DNA of 64,000 nt from Planctomycetota bacterium (lineage in GTDB: Bacteria > Planctomycetota > Planctomycetia > Gemmatales > Gemmataceae). Positions 39,293 through 47,296 of this stretch are shown here, in pieces (the first letter of the stretch is position 1; every line of letters starts with the position of its first letter). The translations under genes and the position numbers were made by a program. The stretch lies in NCBI GenBank assembly GCA_016191165.1, contig JACPPF010000046.1, positions 19,912-83,911 on the forward strand, given 5' to 3'. The notes beneath the pieces are model-generated. The model saw only the letters and a list, made by a program, of their open reading frames with translations, made no database searches and had not been told where the DNA came from.

Positions 39293-41968
39293 TCAGTTGA
39301 TGGTGTAGATGAATTTCCCATCCGGCGAACCCGCGACGTGGACCGAGGTGATTGCCGTGCCTTCGACCGTACGGTTCAAGATTTCGCTCGCCATCTCCGG
39401 CAGCATCGTGCCGGTCAGGATGTGGTCCACGTTGCGAGCGCCGCTTTCCACTTCCTTGCATCGGCTCGTGATCGTCGTCACCAGGCTGTCGTCGTAGGTG
39501 AAATCGGCGCGGTGGTTCTCCTTCAAGCGGTCGCCGATCTTCTTCAGTTGCAGCTTCGTGATGTTCTGCAACATCTTGTCATCGAGCGGGAAATACGGCA
39601 CGATCGTGATACGGCCAAGCAGGGCGGGCTTGAACGACTTGAGCAGGTCAGGCCGCAGCGCCTGAGCAAGCGTTTCCGCATCGGGCTTGGTGTCGGGATC
39701 GGCACAGAGTTTCATGATGGTGTCGGTGCCGACGTTGGATGTCAGGATGATGATCGTGTTCTTGAAGTTGATGTCGTTGCCCGACGAATCCTGAAGCATG
39801 CCCTTGTCAAACACTTGATAGAAGAGCTCCTGAACGTCAGTGTGGGCCTTCTCGACCTCGTCGAGCAAGACGATGCAATAGGGTTTGCGGCGCACGGGAT
39901 CGGTGAGGGCGCCGGGCTCGCCGTAGCCGACGAGGCCCTTGGCGGAGCCGGTGAGGTTGGAGATTTTGTGCGATTCCTTGTATTCGGACATGTTGATGAT
40001 GACCATGTTGCGGTCGCCGCCGTAGAGGATATCGGCGAGTGACATGGCGGTTTCGGTTTTACCGACGCCGGACGGGCCGACGAGCATGAAGACGCCGATG
40101 GGCCGGCGCGGGTCGGTGAGGTTGGCGCGCGAGGTGCGGATGCGCTGAGCGATCGCCTCCAGGCCATGGTCCTGGCCGATGACGCGCTCCGCCATGCGGT
40201 CCTTGAGTGACAGAACGGCCTGAATCTCGTTGCGCACCATCTTGCCAAGCGGGATGCCGGTCCAGCCGGACACGACCGCGGCAATCGCCTGGCCGCCGAC
40301 GACGGGCAGCACCAGCGGGTCTTCGCCTTGCACCTCCATCAGCATCTTTTCGGCCTTGTTGAGTTCGGTGCGCGTTTCGAGTTCCTGGTCGCCGGTCAGG
40401 CGTTCCTTGGCGTCGGCCTTGGCGACCCGATGCGCGTCGAGCTTGGCGGCGAGCGCTTGCACTTGCTCGGCGAGTTTCTTTTCTTCCTCCCAGCGTTTTT
40501 CCAGCGCGGCGAGGTTCGCGGCGATGGCGGTCTTTTTCTCGTTCAGGTCGGCGGCGCGTTGCTTGTGATCGACGCCGTGGCTCGTCTCGCGGTCCAGGGC
40601 CGTGAGTTCGACATCGATGCGTTCGACATCGCGGCGGGCATCCTGGATGGCGGGCGGAATCGATGTCTGGCTCAGCGCGACGCGAGCGCAGGCCGTGTCG
40701 AGCAGGCTGACTGATTTGTCCGGAAGCTGACGATCCGTGATGTAGCGATGCGAGAGCTTGACGGCTTCCTCGACGGCCTCATCGAGAATGCGGACCTTGT
40801 GATGTTTTTCCATGGTGGCGGCGATGCCGCGCATCATGGCGATCGCCTTGGCGATGTCGGGCTCATCGACCTTGACGACCTGAAATCGGCGTTTGAGGGC
40901 GGGGTCGCCTTCGAAGTATTTCTTGTACTCCAGCCAGGTGGTCGCCGCGATGGTGCGCAATTCGCCACGGGCCAGGGCGGGCTTGAGCAGGTTGGCGGCA
41001 TCGCCCTGTCCCGCCTGGCCGCCGGCGCCGATCATGGTATGGGCTTCGTCGATGAAAAGGATGATCGGGGTGGGGGACGACTTCACTTCCTGAATGACGG
41101 TCTTCAGGCGATTCTCGAATTCGCCCTTCACGCCGGCGCCGGCTTGCAGCAAGCCGAGGTCGAGCGTGCGCAGGACGACATTTTTGAGAGGCGGCGGGAC
41201 ATCGCCGGCGACGATCTGTAGTGCGAACCCTTCGACGACCGCCGTCTTGCCGACGCCTGCTTCGCCCGTGAGGATCGGGTTGTTTTGCCTACGACGCGTC
41301 AGGATGTCGATGACCTGGCGAATCTCGAAGTCGCGGCCAATCACCGGATCGATCTTGCCCTGACGCGCCTGCTCGGTGAGGTTGGTCGTATATTGGTCGA
41401 GCGCTGGCGTTTTGCTGTTCGCCACCGCTCCCGGACTGCCACCGGTGGCACCGGGGCCGGCGGCAGGGCTGTCGCTGACGTCGTATTGATCCTCATTCAT
41501 TCCTTTAAGGAGGGTCGGCGCATCCTTGACGAATTGCTCGGCCGGGATTTTCGCGAAGCTCGGGCAGGCATCGAGCAATCGCCGCGAGAGTGTGGCATTT
41601 GCGAGCAAGGCGGCGACGAGGTAGCCGGTGCGGACCTTGAATGATTGGCAGTTGAGGGAGGTCACGACCCAGCCTTCACGCAGCCAGTCGAGGATGTCGA
41701 CGGACAGTTCGGGCGCCCGCGAGTTGCCGGTCTTGAGCTTGTCGAGCGCCTTGGTCAATTCGCGGACGGCGGCGCCGGTCTCGACGTCGTATTGTTTGAA
41801 GATGCGCGGGATATCGGAATCATTCGCTTCGATCATCTTCAACAAGAAGTGCTCAATCTCCACGCTGTAGTTGGTGCGCGACAGGCAGAGCCCGGCGGCG
41901 CTTTCGAGAGCCCGTTTGCACACGGGATTCAGTTTGCCGACCAAGGTTTTCAGGGGAAGCGAGGCCAT
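39293..41968 (-). CDS. clpV: Type VI secretion ATPase ClpV (TssH)
   Basis: An 891-residue AAA+ disaggregase. The ATG at 41968 (MASLPLKTLVGKLNPVCKRA) with GGAG upstream is preferred to the GTG at 41980. The N-terminal Clp repeat region (VEIEHFLLKMIEAND) is followed by AAA-1 (Walker A GEAGVGKTAVVEGFA, Walker B IILFIDEAHTMIGAG, and TLDLGLLQAGAGVKGEFENRL, characteristic of the ClpV class), a coiled middle domain (about 410-530) and AAA-2 (GPSGVGKTETAMSLADILYGG with MVIINMSEYKESHK). ClpV recycles contracted TssB/TssC sheath. It is the last gene of the minus-strand T6SS run tssB-tagJ-tssF-clpV, separated from tssF by a palindrome. Confidence 0.95.
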   Translation of the reverse strand: MASLPLKTLVGKLNPVCKRALESAAGLCLSRTNYSVEIEHFLLKMIEANDSDIPRIFKQYDVETGAAVRELTKALDKLKTGNSRAPELSVDILDWLREGWVVTSLNCQSFKVRTGYLVAALLANATLSRRLLDACPSFAKIPAEQFVKDAPTLLKGMNEDQYDVSDSPAAGPGATGGSPGAVANSKTPALDQYTTNLTEQARQGKIDPVIGRDFEIRQVIDILTRRRQNNPILTGEAGVGKTAVVEGFALQIVAGDVPPPLKNVVLRTLDLGLLQAGAGVKGEFENRLKTVIQEVKSSPTPIILFIDEAHTMIGAGGQAGQGDAANLLKPALARGELRTIAATTWLEYKKYFEGDPALKRRFQVVKVDEPDIAKAIAMMRGIAATMEKHHKVRILDEAVEEAVKLSHRYITDRQLPDKSVSLLDTACARVALSQTSIPPAIQDARRDVERIDVELTALDRETSHGVDHKQRAADLNEKKTAIAANLAALEKRWEEEKKLAEQVQALAAKLDAHRVAKADAKERLTGDQELETRTELNKAEKMLMEVQGEDPLVLPVVGGQAIAAVVSGWTGIPLGKMVRNEIQAVLSLKDRMAERVIGQDHGLEAIAQRIRTSRANLTDPRRPIGVFMLVGPSGVGKTETAMSLADILYGGDRNMVIINMSEYKESHKISNLTGSAKGLVGYGEPGALTDPVRRKPYCIVLLDEVEKAHTDVQELFYQVFDKGMLQDSSGNDINFKNTIIILTSNVGTDTIMKLCADPDTKPDAETLAQALRPDLLKSFKPALLGRITIVPYFPLDDKMLQNITKLQLKKIGDRLKENHRADFTYDDSLVTTITSRCKEVESGARNVDHILTGTMLPEMASEILNRTVEGTAITSVHVAGSPDGKFIYTIN

Positions 41969-42006
41969 GTTATTCTCCACGTTTTTGGTGATGAGTCAAA
42001 TTACCT

Positions 42007-42069
42007 ACTAGCCCGGAGCGCAAGCGACGGGTATCCGCGAGTATCCCGGCGCTTGCGCTCCGGGCTGGT
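42007..42069. repeat. Family A palindrome, copy 5, between tssF and clpV
   Basis: ACTAGCCCGGAGCGCAAGCG and its complement CGCTTGCGCTCCGGGCTGGT form a 20-base stem with one mismatch and an imperfectly paired centre. Located inside the T6SS operon, it may attenuate or process the transcript between tssF and clpV. Confidence 0.9.
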
Positions 42070-42086
42070 AAGCGTTCTGTGTTCTA

Positions 42087-43937
42087 TCAAAGCAGCGGAA
42101 TCTCGCCCGTTCGCGCGGGCCATTTTCGCAGCGGCGCCAGCGGCGTGTTGACAATTAACTCGGTGAACGAGTTTGAGGTAGCGTATAGACTCAGGAAGCG
42201 ATTGAGGACAGCGCTAAACAAAAAAGCACCGCGCAGCGGGAATTTGGTCGGGTCCAGTTCCACGGTCACCTCGACCCCGCGGCACAGGCCTCGCTTCGGA
42301 TCGCTTGGCACCCGGCCCAGGACGCGGCGGTAGTTGACATCGAGAAGGCCTTCGACGATTTGCAGGGCCTGATCCTTCAGATGCTTCTGTCCCGCCGCGG
42401 GGTCCGAAAAGTCGTAGAGCTTGAGAATATCCCGCAGAGCGGCCCGGCCGGGTATCCCTTCTTGCAACGACAACGGGTTGGGGGATAGATGCGAGATCAG
42501 CTCCCAGGCGCCGCCGGTGCGCGCCGCGGGGCGCAGCGGCGGCGTAGGGAAGCGCAGGCATTTCACTTCGCACGGGGCAGGCACGTCCAGCGTCCAGCCA
42601 ATCGCCGGGCGCGCGGCGGCGATGCGCGACGGCAGGTCGCGGTTCATGCACAAGATTTGCACGTCCAGCATCTCGTCGCTCGGCCAGCGCGTTTCAAAGT
42701 GGAGATTCACCAGGGCGAGATCGACTTCCGTGCCCGTGTCGTCTTCTTCCAGGGAACGTTGACGCGTCGTGTACCAAAAAATCCGTCCGCCGCGCGTGCC
42801 CTGGGCATGCTCCAGCGCGTAGAACGGCGGATAGTCGGTCGTGCGGTTGGCTGTCGGGTCCGTGCTGGTCACCTTCGTCACCGCATAGACCTCGAAGGAT
42901 TTCGGAGACATGCGGTCGGCCACGATGCGATACGCCGCCTGTCGCGGCCGAAGCGGGATCGGCTCAACCGTCTTGTCAAACAGATTGACCACCGGCGTGC
43001 AGCCAAGCCGAAACGTTTCGGTGTTCACGCCCTGTTCGAGAGCCTTGGAGGTATTCTTGCAAAAGATGTACACGTCGCACTTTCGACCCAGACCGGCGCG
43101 GTTGGAAAGTGTCTGCCAGCCTGTGAGGTCGATGAATTGAAATTTTGCGGGGAACGTGAAAAACTCGGTAAACAGGCGATAGCCCATGCGAGCATTTTCA
43201 GAATAGGGGAGTAATCCCTCCGCGGGCCCAAATCCAACGGAGTGTAGAGAGTTTTCAGGGTTCAGGGCGACGGGGGTGTTGCTCGTGGCGGCCTTGTCGG
43301 GCACGAAAACAACCTGGATCGCGTCGTTAAGAATGATCTCGTACAGATCGGGGACGAGTTGCGGATCGCCGTGCAGAAACAAGCGCAAGGCATCGATCTG
43401 AAGTTGCGCGAACGTCAACTCGCCCACGCATTCGAGTTCCAACCGAACCGCGGCCACGGCGCCGGCGGGCGGTTGCAACCCGGAAGGGAACGGCGGCGCG
43501 CGAAAGCTCGCTCGATTCAAGCGGATCGGCCACAACCTCACCGGGTAGGCGGTGCGAAACTTGCACGCGATCGGCTCGGTAGCCGCTTCGATCAGGCTGC
43601 CGCGGTCGATCAGGAAACCGCCTGGCATTTGAACGCGGGCCGGGTCGCTCTCGAATTGCAGCAAAGCCATGGACGGAATCGGCGCGAGGAAGTGCGGATA
43701 AAGGAACTGCAACAGGCCGTCGGTGAGTTCAGGATATTCGTCCTCGATCTTGGCGTGCGTGCGGCCGGCCAGGAGCGCGAACGTTTCGAGCAAGCGTTGG
43801 ACGTAGGGGTCGGAACTGCCGGTCGCCTCGATGCCGAGTCGCTGGGCCGCGTTGGGATGACGCCGCGCGAACTCCTGGGTTAGCAGGTTGATGTAGCGGA
43901 GTTCGCGCTCGTAGTAGGGGAAGAGGTGGTCGATCAT
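42087..43937 (-). CDS. tssF: Type VI secretion baseplate protein TssF
   Basis: A 616-residue protein of the TssF (VasA/ImpG) family, a component of the T6SS baseplate wedge that normally pairs with TssG. The N-terminus MIDHLFPYYERELRYINLLTQEFARRHPNAAQRLG and the following VQRLLETFALLAGRTHAKIEDEYPELTDGLLQFLYPHFLAPIPSMAL are hallmarks of the family. Later landmarks are FPAKFQFIDLTGWQTL and the C-terminal CRGVEVTVELDPTKFPLRGAFLFSAVLNRFL. Length agrees with known TssF (about 600). Unusually, no tssG follows; clpV comes next after a palindrome. Confidence 0.95.
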   Translation of the reverse strand: MIDHLFPYYERELRYINLLTQEFARRHPNAAQRLGIEATGSSDPYVQRLLETFALLAGRTHAKIEDEYPELTDGLLQFLYPHFLAPIPSMALLQFESDPARVQMPGGFLIDRGSLIEAATEPIACKFRTAYPVRLWPIRLNRASFRAPPFPSGLQPPAGAVAAVRLELECVGELTFAQLQIDALRLFLHGDPQLVPDLYEIILNDAIQVVFVPDKAATSNTPVALNPENSLHSVGFGPAEGLLPYSENARMGYRLFTEFFTFPAKFQFIDLTGWQTLSNRAGLGRKCDVYIFCKNTSKALEQGVNTETFRLGCTPVVNLFDKTVEPIPLRPRQAAYRIVADRMSPKSFEVYAVTKVTSTDPTANRTTDYPPFYALEHAQGTRGGRIFWYTTRQRSLEEDDTGTEVDLALVNLHFETRWPSDEMLDVQILCMNRDLPSRIAAARPAIGWTLDVPAPCEVKCLRFPTPPLRPAARTGGAWELISHLSPNPLSLQEGIPGRAALRDILKLYDFSDPAAGQKHLKDQALQIVEGLLDVNYRRVLGRVPSDPKRGLCRGVEVTVELDPTKFPLRGAFLFSAVLNRFLSLYATSNSFTELIVNTPLAPLRKWPARTGEIPLL

Positions 43938-44008
43938 GGGAAAGGCGAATTAGCCGCTTGTGACTTGGGGTTCACACAACGCCGCGCGAACACCAGGCCA
44001 ACAGCGGA

Positions 44009-44791
44009 TCAGGCCGGGAACTCCAGTTTGCGCCAATCAAGGAGGCTCATTTCTTCGTCCCCGACGAAGAAGATTTTCACACCGACCCCGCGAACAGGGG
44101 AGTCGCCGCGCCAGTCGGTCAGCCGGCCGAGTTTCAGTTGCGTGTCCGTCTCCTTCTCCGTGCCTGGATAGAGAGCGGGCAGAAAAACCGAGCCGGCATC
44201 GCCCTGTCGCATTTCCAGGTGGGCCGGGATCCACAAGAGATCACGCGGAAAACGCGGCGCGTTCATCGTCAGCATCTGGATCTGCTCAAAAGGAACCCAG
44301 AAATAACGGCCCTGTGAAAAAACTTCCAGGACGGAACCCAGGCAATCGTCGCCGTCGCGCAGCGAGTCGAACGGCTTGCCGTCAAGCGTTCCCTTGAGTT
44401 CGGGTAATGCATCGTTCGCCTTGGCAAACGCCGCTTGCGCCTCGGCGGGCGCGTTATCGGCGAGTTTGAGCAAGCCCAGCAGACGGTCGCGCACATGCTC
44501 CGGCGGCTCCATCAAGAACTCCGGCTGGACCTTGTTGCCAAAGACCTCCCGCCGAGAACGTTCCGCAGCCAGGATTTTGCGATAATCGAGTAGCGCGGTC
44601 GCGATTTCGGGTTGATCGGCCTGCATGGCGTCGATCTGTTTCTGAGCGCGGTCCAGGTCGCCGGAAAACGCGAATAATTCAAAGAGAAAAAGCCGGGCGC
44701 CCTGATCGATGGGTTTCGCCTTCACGACGGCAATCTGGGCATCGATGGCCTCGGCGAGTTTTCCGGCCTTGTAGAGTTGATTGGCATCCAT
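44009..44791 (-). CDS. tagJ: T6SS accessory protein TagJ (ImpE/SciE family)
   Basis: A 260-residue protein. N-terminal TPR-like helices (MDANQLYKAGKLAEAIDAQIAVVKAKPIDQGARLFLFELFAFSGDLDRA) and a C-terminal domain ending with FLPALYPGTEKETDTQLKLGR and VGVKIFFVGDEEMSLLDWRKLEF match ImpE/SciE (TagJ). In systems that encode it, TagJ binds TssB and ClpV and helps sheath recycling. Its position between tssB and tssF agrees with this. Cytoplasmic; no signal or membrane segment. Confidence 0.9.
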   Translation of the reverse strand: MDANQLYKAGKLAEAIDAQIAVVKAKPIDQGARLFLFELFAFSGDLDRAQKQIDAMQADQPEIATALLDYRKILAAERSRREVFGNKVQPEFLMEPPEHVRDRLLGLLKLADNAPAEAQAAFAKANDALPELKGTLDGKPFDSLRDGDDCLGSVLEVFSQGRYFWVPFEQIQMLTMNAPRFPRDLLWIPAHLEMRQGDAGSVFLPALYPGTEKETDTQLKLGRLTDWRGDSPVRGVGVKIFFVGDEEMSLLDWRKLEFPA

Positions 44792-44895
44792 GGATCGGGC
44801 TCCCAGAAAAAATGCGCGACGGCGAATTGCAAAACCATTTGCAGGAGGCGCGAGCGACGGTTCGAGGCGTCTGTCGCTCGCGCTTTCCCGGATCG

Positions 44896-45405
44896 TTACT
44901 TCGCTTCTTCAGCAGGCTTTTCCTTGGCGAGCGCGTCCATCGCTTTTTGGGTATTGCTGAGCACGTCGGCGAGCAATTCCTCGACCTTGTCATTGCCTTC
45001 CATTTTCGACTGAAGGTAGGTTAGCCGCTGCCGCATTTCCAGCAGTTCCTTGAGCGCGGGAATCTGCGCTGCGACCTGGGCGGGTTCGAAATCGTCCAGG
45101 TGTTTGAAGTTCAATTCGACCGCCAGCTTCGAATCCTCGTCGGTGAGCTTGTTTTGCACTTTCATGGCGACGCGGGGCGTGGCGCCGGCGAGCACATCGT
45201 TGAAATTGTCTCTGTCGATCATGACCATCTTGCGGTCCTTGAGTGGTTTCAGCGGCGCCTTGGGCGCGCCGGACAGATCGGCGAGCACGCCCACCACAAA
45301 CGGCAGCTCCTTCTTTTCCATGGCGCCGCCGGTCTCCACATCATAGGTGATTTGGACGCGCGGACGCCGTACCCGATCCAGTTTCTTTTGTTGACTCTCC
45401 GCCAT
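44896..45405 (-). CDS. tssB: Type VI secretion sheath protein TssB (VipA/ImpB)
   Basis: A 169-residue protein. The ATG at 45405 (MAESQQKKLDRVRRPRVQI) has GGGAGG upstream, whereas the track start at 45492 adds unrelated residues. Family landmarks are RVQITYDVETGG, ELPFVVGVLADLSG, FNDVLAGATPRVAMKVQNKL and LNFKHLDDFEPAQVAAQIPALKELLEMR. TssB forms the contractile sheath together with TssC. TssC, normally the next gene, is not present in this window, which is the most striking gap of the locus. It is the first gene of the minus-strand run and faces tssK across a 269-base regulatory region. Confidence 0.94.
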   Translation of the reverse strand: MAESQQKKLDRVRRPRVQITYDVETGGAMEKKELPFVVGVLADLSGAPKAPLKPLKDRKMVMIDRDNFNDVLAGATPRVAMKVQNKLTDEDSKLAVELNFKHLDDFEPAQVAAQIPALKELLEMRQRLTYLQSKMEGNDKVEELLADVLSNTQKAMDALAKEKPAEEAK

Positions 45406-45587
45406 GATGAACCTCCCGGGCCGATGGGATCGGCCGAAACCTGTTGAATTCGCCAAAAAAACCATGACTTTCGTTGACGACTGTCCTAACATCGAAAATG
45501 CGTGACCGGTATTTTATCGGCGGTGAAATGGTATAACAGGGAAATCTGGCGTTTTTTCAAAAATTGTGTGCCGCACCCAATATCCGC

Positions 45588-45638
45588 GCCCGAAGCGTGA
45601 GCGAAGAAACGCCAATCTCCTTCGCTTACGCTTCGGGC
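45588..45638. repeat. Family A palindrome, copy 6, in the tssB-tssK divergent region
   Basis: GCCCGAAGCGTGAGCGAAG and a complementary arm ending CGCTTACGCTTCGGGC form a stem of about 18 bases with one mismatch, 37 bases before the tssK start. It would lie in the tssK leader. Confidence 0.9.
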
Positions 45639-45674
45639 TCAGACGATCACGAAAAACACACGACGGAGGGACTC

Positions 45675-47108
45675 ATGGCGTCACTTGGAGTGTATTGGCA
45701 CGAAGGCATGTTCCTGCGGCCCCACCACTTCCAGGCCGCGTATCGGCACACCGTGGACCACAATCGGCGCAATCACCAGTGGGACGTTCACTACAACTGG
45801 GGCCTGCGTTCCATGGACCTCGACGAGGACGCGCTGCGAAATCATCGGCTCGTCATCCACGCGCTGGAGGCGCGCCTCCGGGACGGCACGCCAGTGATCG
45901 TCCCGCGCGATGGATTACTGCCGGCCCTCGATTTGCGGCCGGTGTTTCAGGACAAGGAAGCGAGGCAATTCTACATTCGGCTGGCCGTGCCCGCGCTGGC
46001 GTCGGGCCGGCGGAACCTGTCAGTCGATCCGGATGCGCGCATACGCTACTACCAGGACCTGGCCGAGATGGAGGATGAAAACAACGGCGGGAACCCGCAG
46101 CCGGTTCCCGTGCGCATGTTGAACATGCAGCTAATGGCCGGCAATCAAGACGCGACGGGGTACGAGACGTTGCGGATCGCCCGCCTGGAAAAGTCCGCCC
46201 AGGCGGACGCCGGTCCTCAACTCGACCTCACCTACATCCCGCCGCTCCTGAGTTGTGACGCGTGGAAGCCGCTGTCCAACGGCATCCTCCGCACTCTCTT
46301 TGACCGCTTGACCATCAAGATCGACTGGCTGGTCCAGCAGATTGCCACGCAGGGCATCACTTTCGATCGGCAAGCCCCCGGGGATGCACTGGTGTTGAGG
46401 CAACTCCAACAACTTAACGAGGCGAGCGCCACACTTGGGATGATCGCCGCCGCGCCTGGCGTGCATCCCTTGTCCGCCTTCATGGAACTGAGCCGGATTG
46501 TCGGCCAGCTGGCAATCTTCGGCGCCACCCGGCGTCCGCCCGATCTGCCGCGCTACGATCACGACGATCTGGGAACCTGTTTCACGGACATCAAACAGTA
46601 TCTTGACAGGCAACTTGACATTGTCCAGGAGCCAGAATACAAGGAACGCCCCTTCATCGGCGCCGGGCTGCGAATGCAGGTCAGCCTGGAGCCAGCCTGG
46701 CTGGATGCGGCGGCCCAAATCTTCATCGGCGTGCAAACCAAAAACCTCGATGCGCCCCAGTGCGTGTCCCTCTTGACCAAGGCGGGCCAACTGGACATGA
46801 AAATGGGTAGTTCCGATCATGTTGACGAGTTATTCCGGCAAGGCGCGGCGGGCCTGCGTTTTTTGGCCGAGCAACTGCCTCCCGCCGCTCTCCCCAAGGT
46901 TCCGGGACAGGTATATTTTCAAGTCATGGCCGATCCCAAGAATCCGGAATGGGTAAACGTGAAAAACTCGCTGTCGCTGGCCTTGCGTTTCAACGAAAAC
47001 CTCATCGTGGGCGGCATTCAGAACCAGCGCAGCCTCACCGTAAAGACCCAGGGGCGCAATGTGCCGATTCAGTTTTCGCTCTACGTGTTGCCTGGAAAAA
47101 AAACATGA
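45675..47108 (+). CDS. tssK: Type VI secretion baseplate-membrane adaptor TssK
   Basis: A 477-residue protein. The ATG at 45675 (MASLGVYWHEGMFLRPHHF) follows GGAGGG; the track start at 45564 runs through a palindrome. The opening VYWHEGMFLRPHHFQAAYRH is the diagnostic start of TssK (ImpJ/VasE). Further landmarks are GLRSMDLDEDALRNHRLVI, PLLSCDAWKPLSNGILRTLFDRL and the C-terminal QVYFQVMADPKNPEWVNVKNSLSLALRFNENLI. TssK links the baseplate to the TssL/TssM membrane complex in known systems. Here the next two genes encode large membrane proteins with caspase-like domains and not TssL/TssM. Confidence 0.95.
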   Translation: MASLGVYWHEGMFLRPHHFQAAYRHTVDHNRRNHQWDVHYNWGLRSMDLDEDALRNHRLVIHALEARLRDGTPVIVPRDGLLPALDLRPVFQDKEARQFYIRLAVPALASGRRNLSVDPDARIRYYQDLAEMEDENNGGNPQPVPVRMLNMQLMAGNQDATGYETLRIARLEKSAQADAGPQLDLTYIPPLLSCDAWKPLSNGILRTLFDRLTIKIDWLVQQIATQGITFDRQAPGDALVLRQLQQLNEASATLGMIAAAPGVHPLSAFMELSRIVGQLAIFGATRRPPDLPRYDHDDLGTCFTDIKQYLDRQLDIVQEPEYKERPFIGAGLRMQVSLEPAWLDAAAQIFIGVQTKNLDAPQCVSLLTKAGQLDMKMGSSDHVDELFRQGAAGLRFLAEQLPPAALPKVPGQVYFQVMADPKNPEWVNVKNSLSLALRFNENLIVGGIQNQRSLTVKTQGRNVPIQFSLYVLPGKKT

Positions 47109-47206
47109 TGCCCTGGCCGGATGCGCCAGCGACGGTGTTAACCACGTGGGCGAACCGCGGGTGGAAATTGCCGTTGCCCGCGCGTGGTTGGAACCTCAAA
47201 CAATCG

Positions 47207-47234
47207 TTGCATAATGGTCGGCTCCCGGTATAAT
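47207..47234 (+). promoter_or_regulatory. Predicted sigma-70-type promoter of the caspase-vWA gene
   Basis: TTGCAT, a 16-base spacer and a perfect TATAAT precede the 1641-residue gene, with transcription expected to begin about 55 bases before its ATG. It suggests the giant gene can be expressed independently of tssK. Confidence 0.5.
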
Positions 47235-47296
47235 TGGCACTTGACCACAACCACGACATTTCCGTTTCTCGCACGCTATTTCGCAAGGGTAACGTC

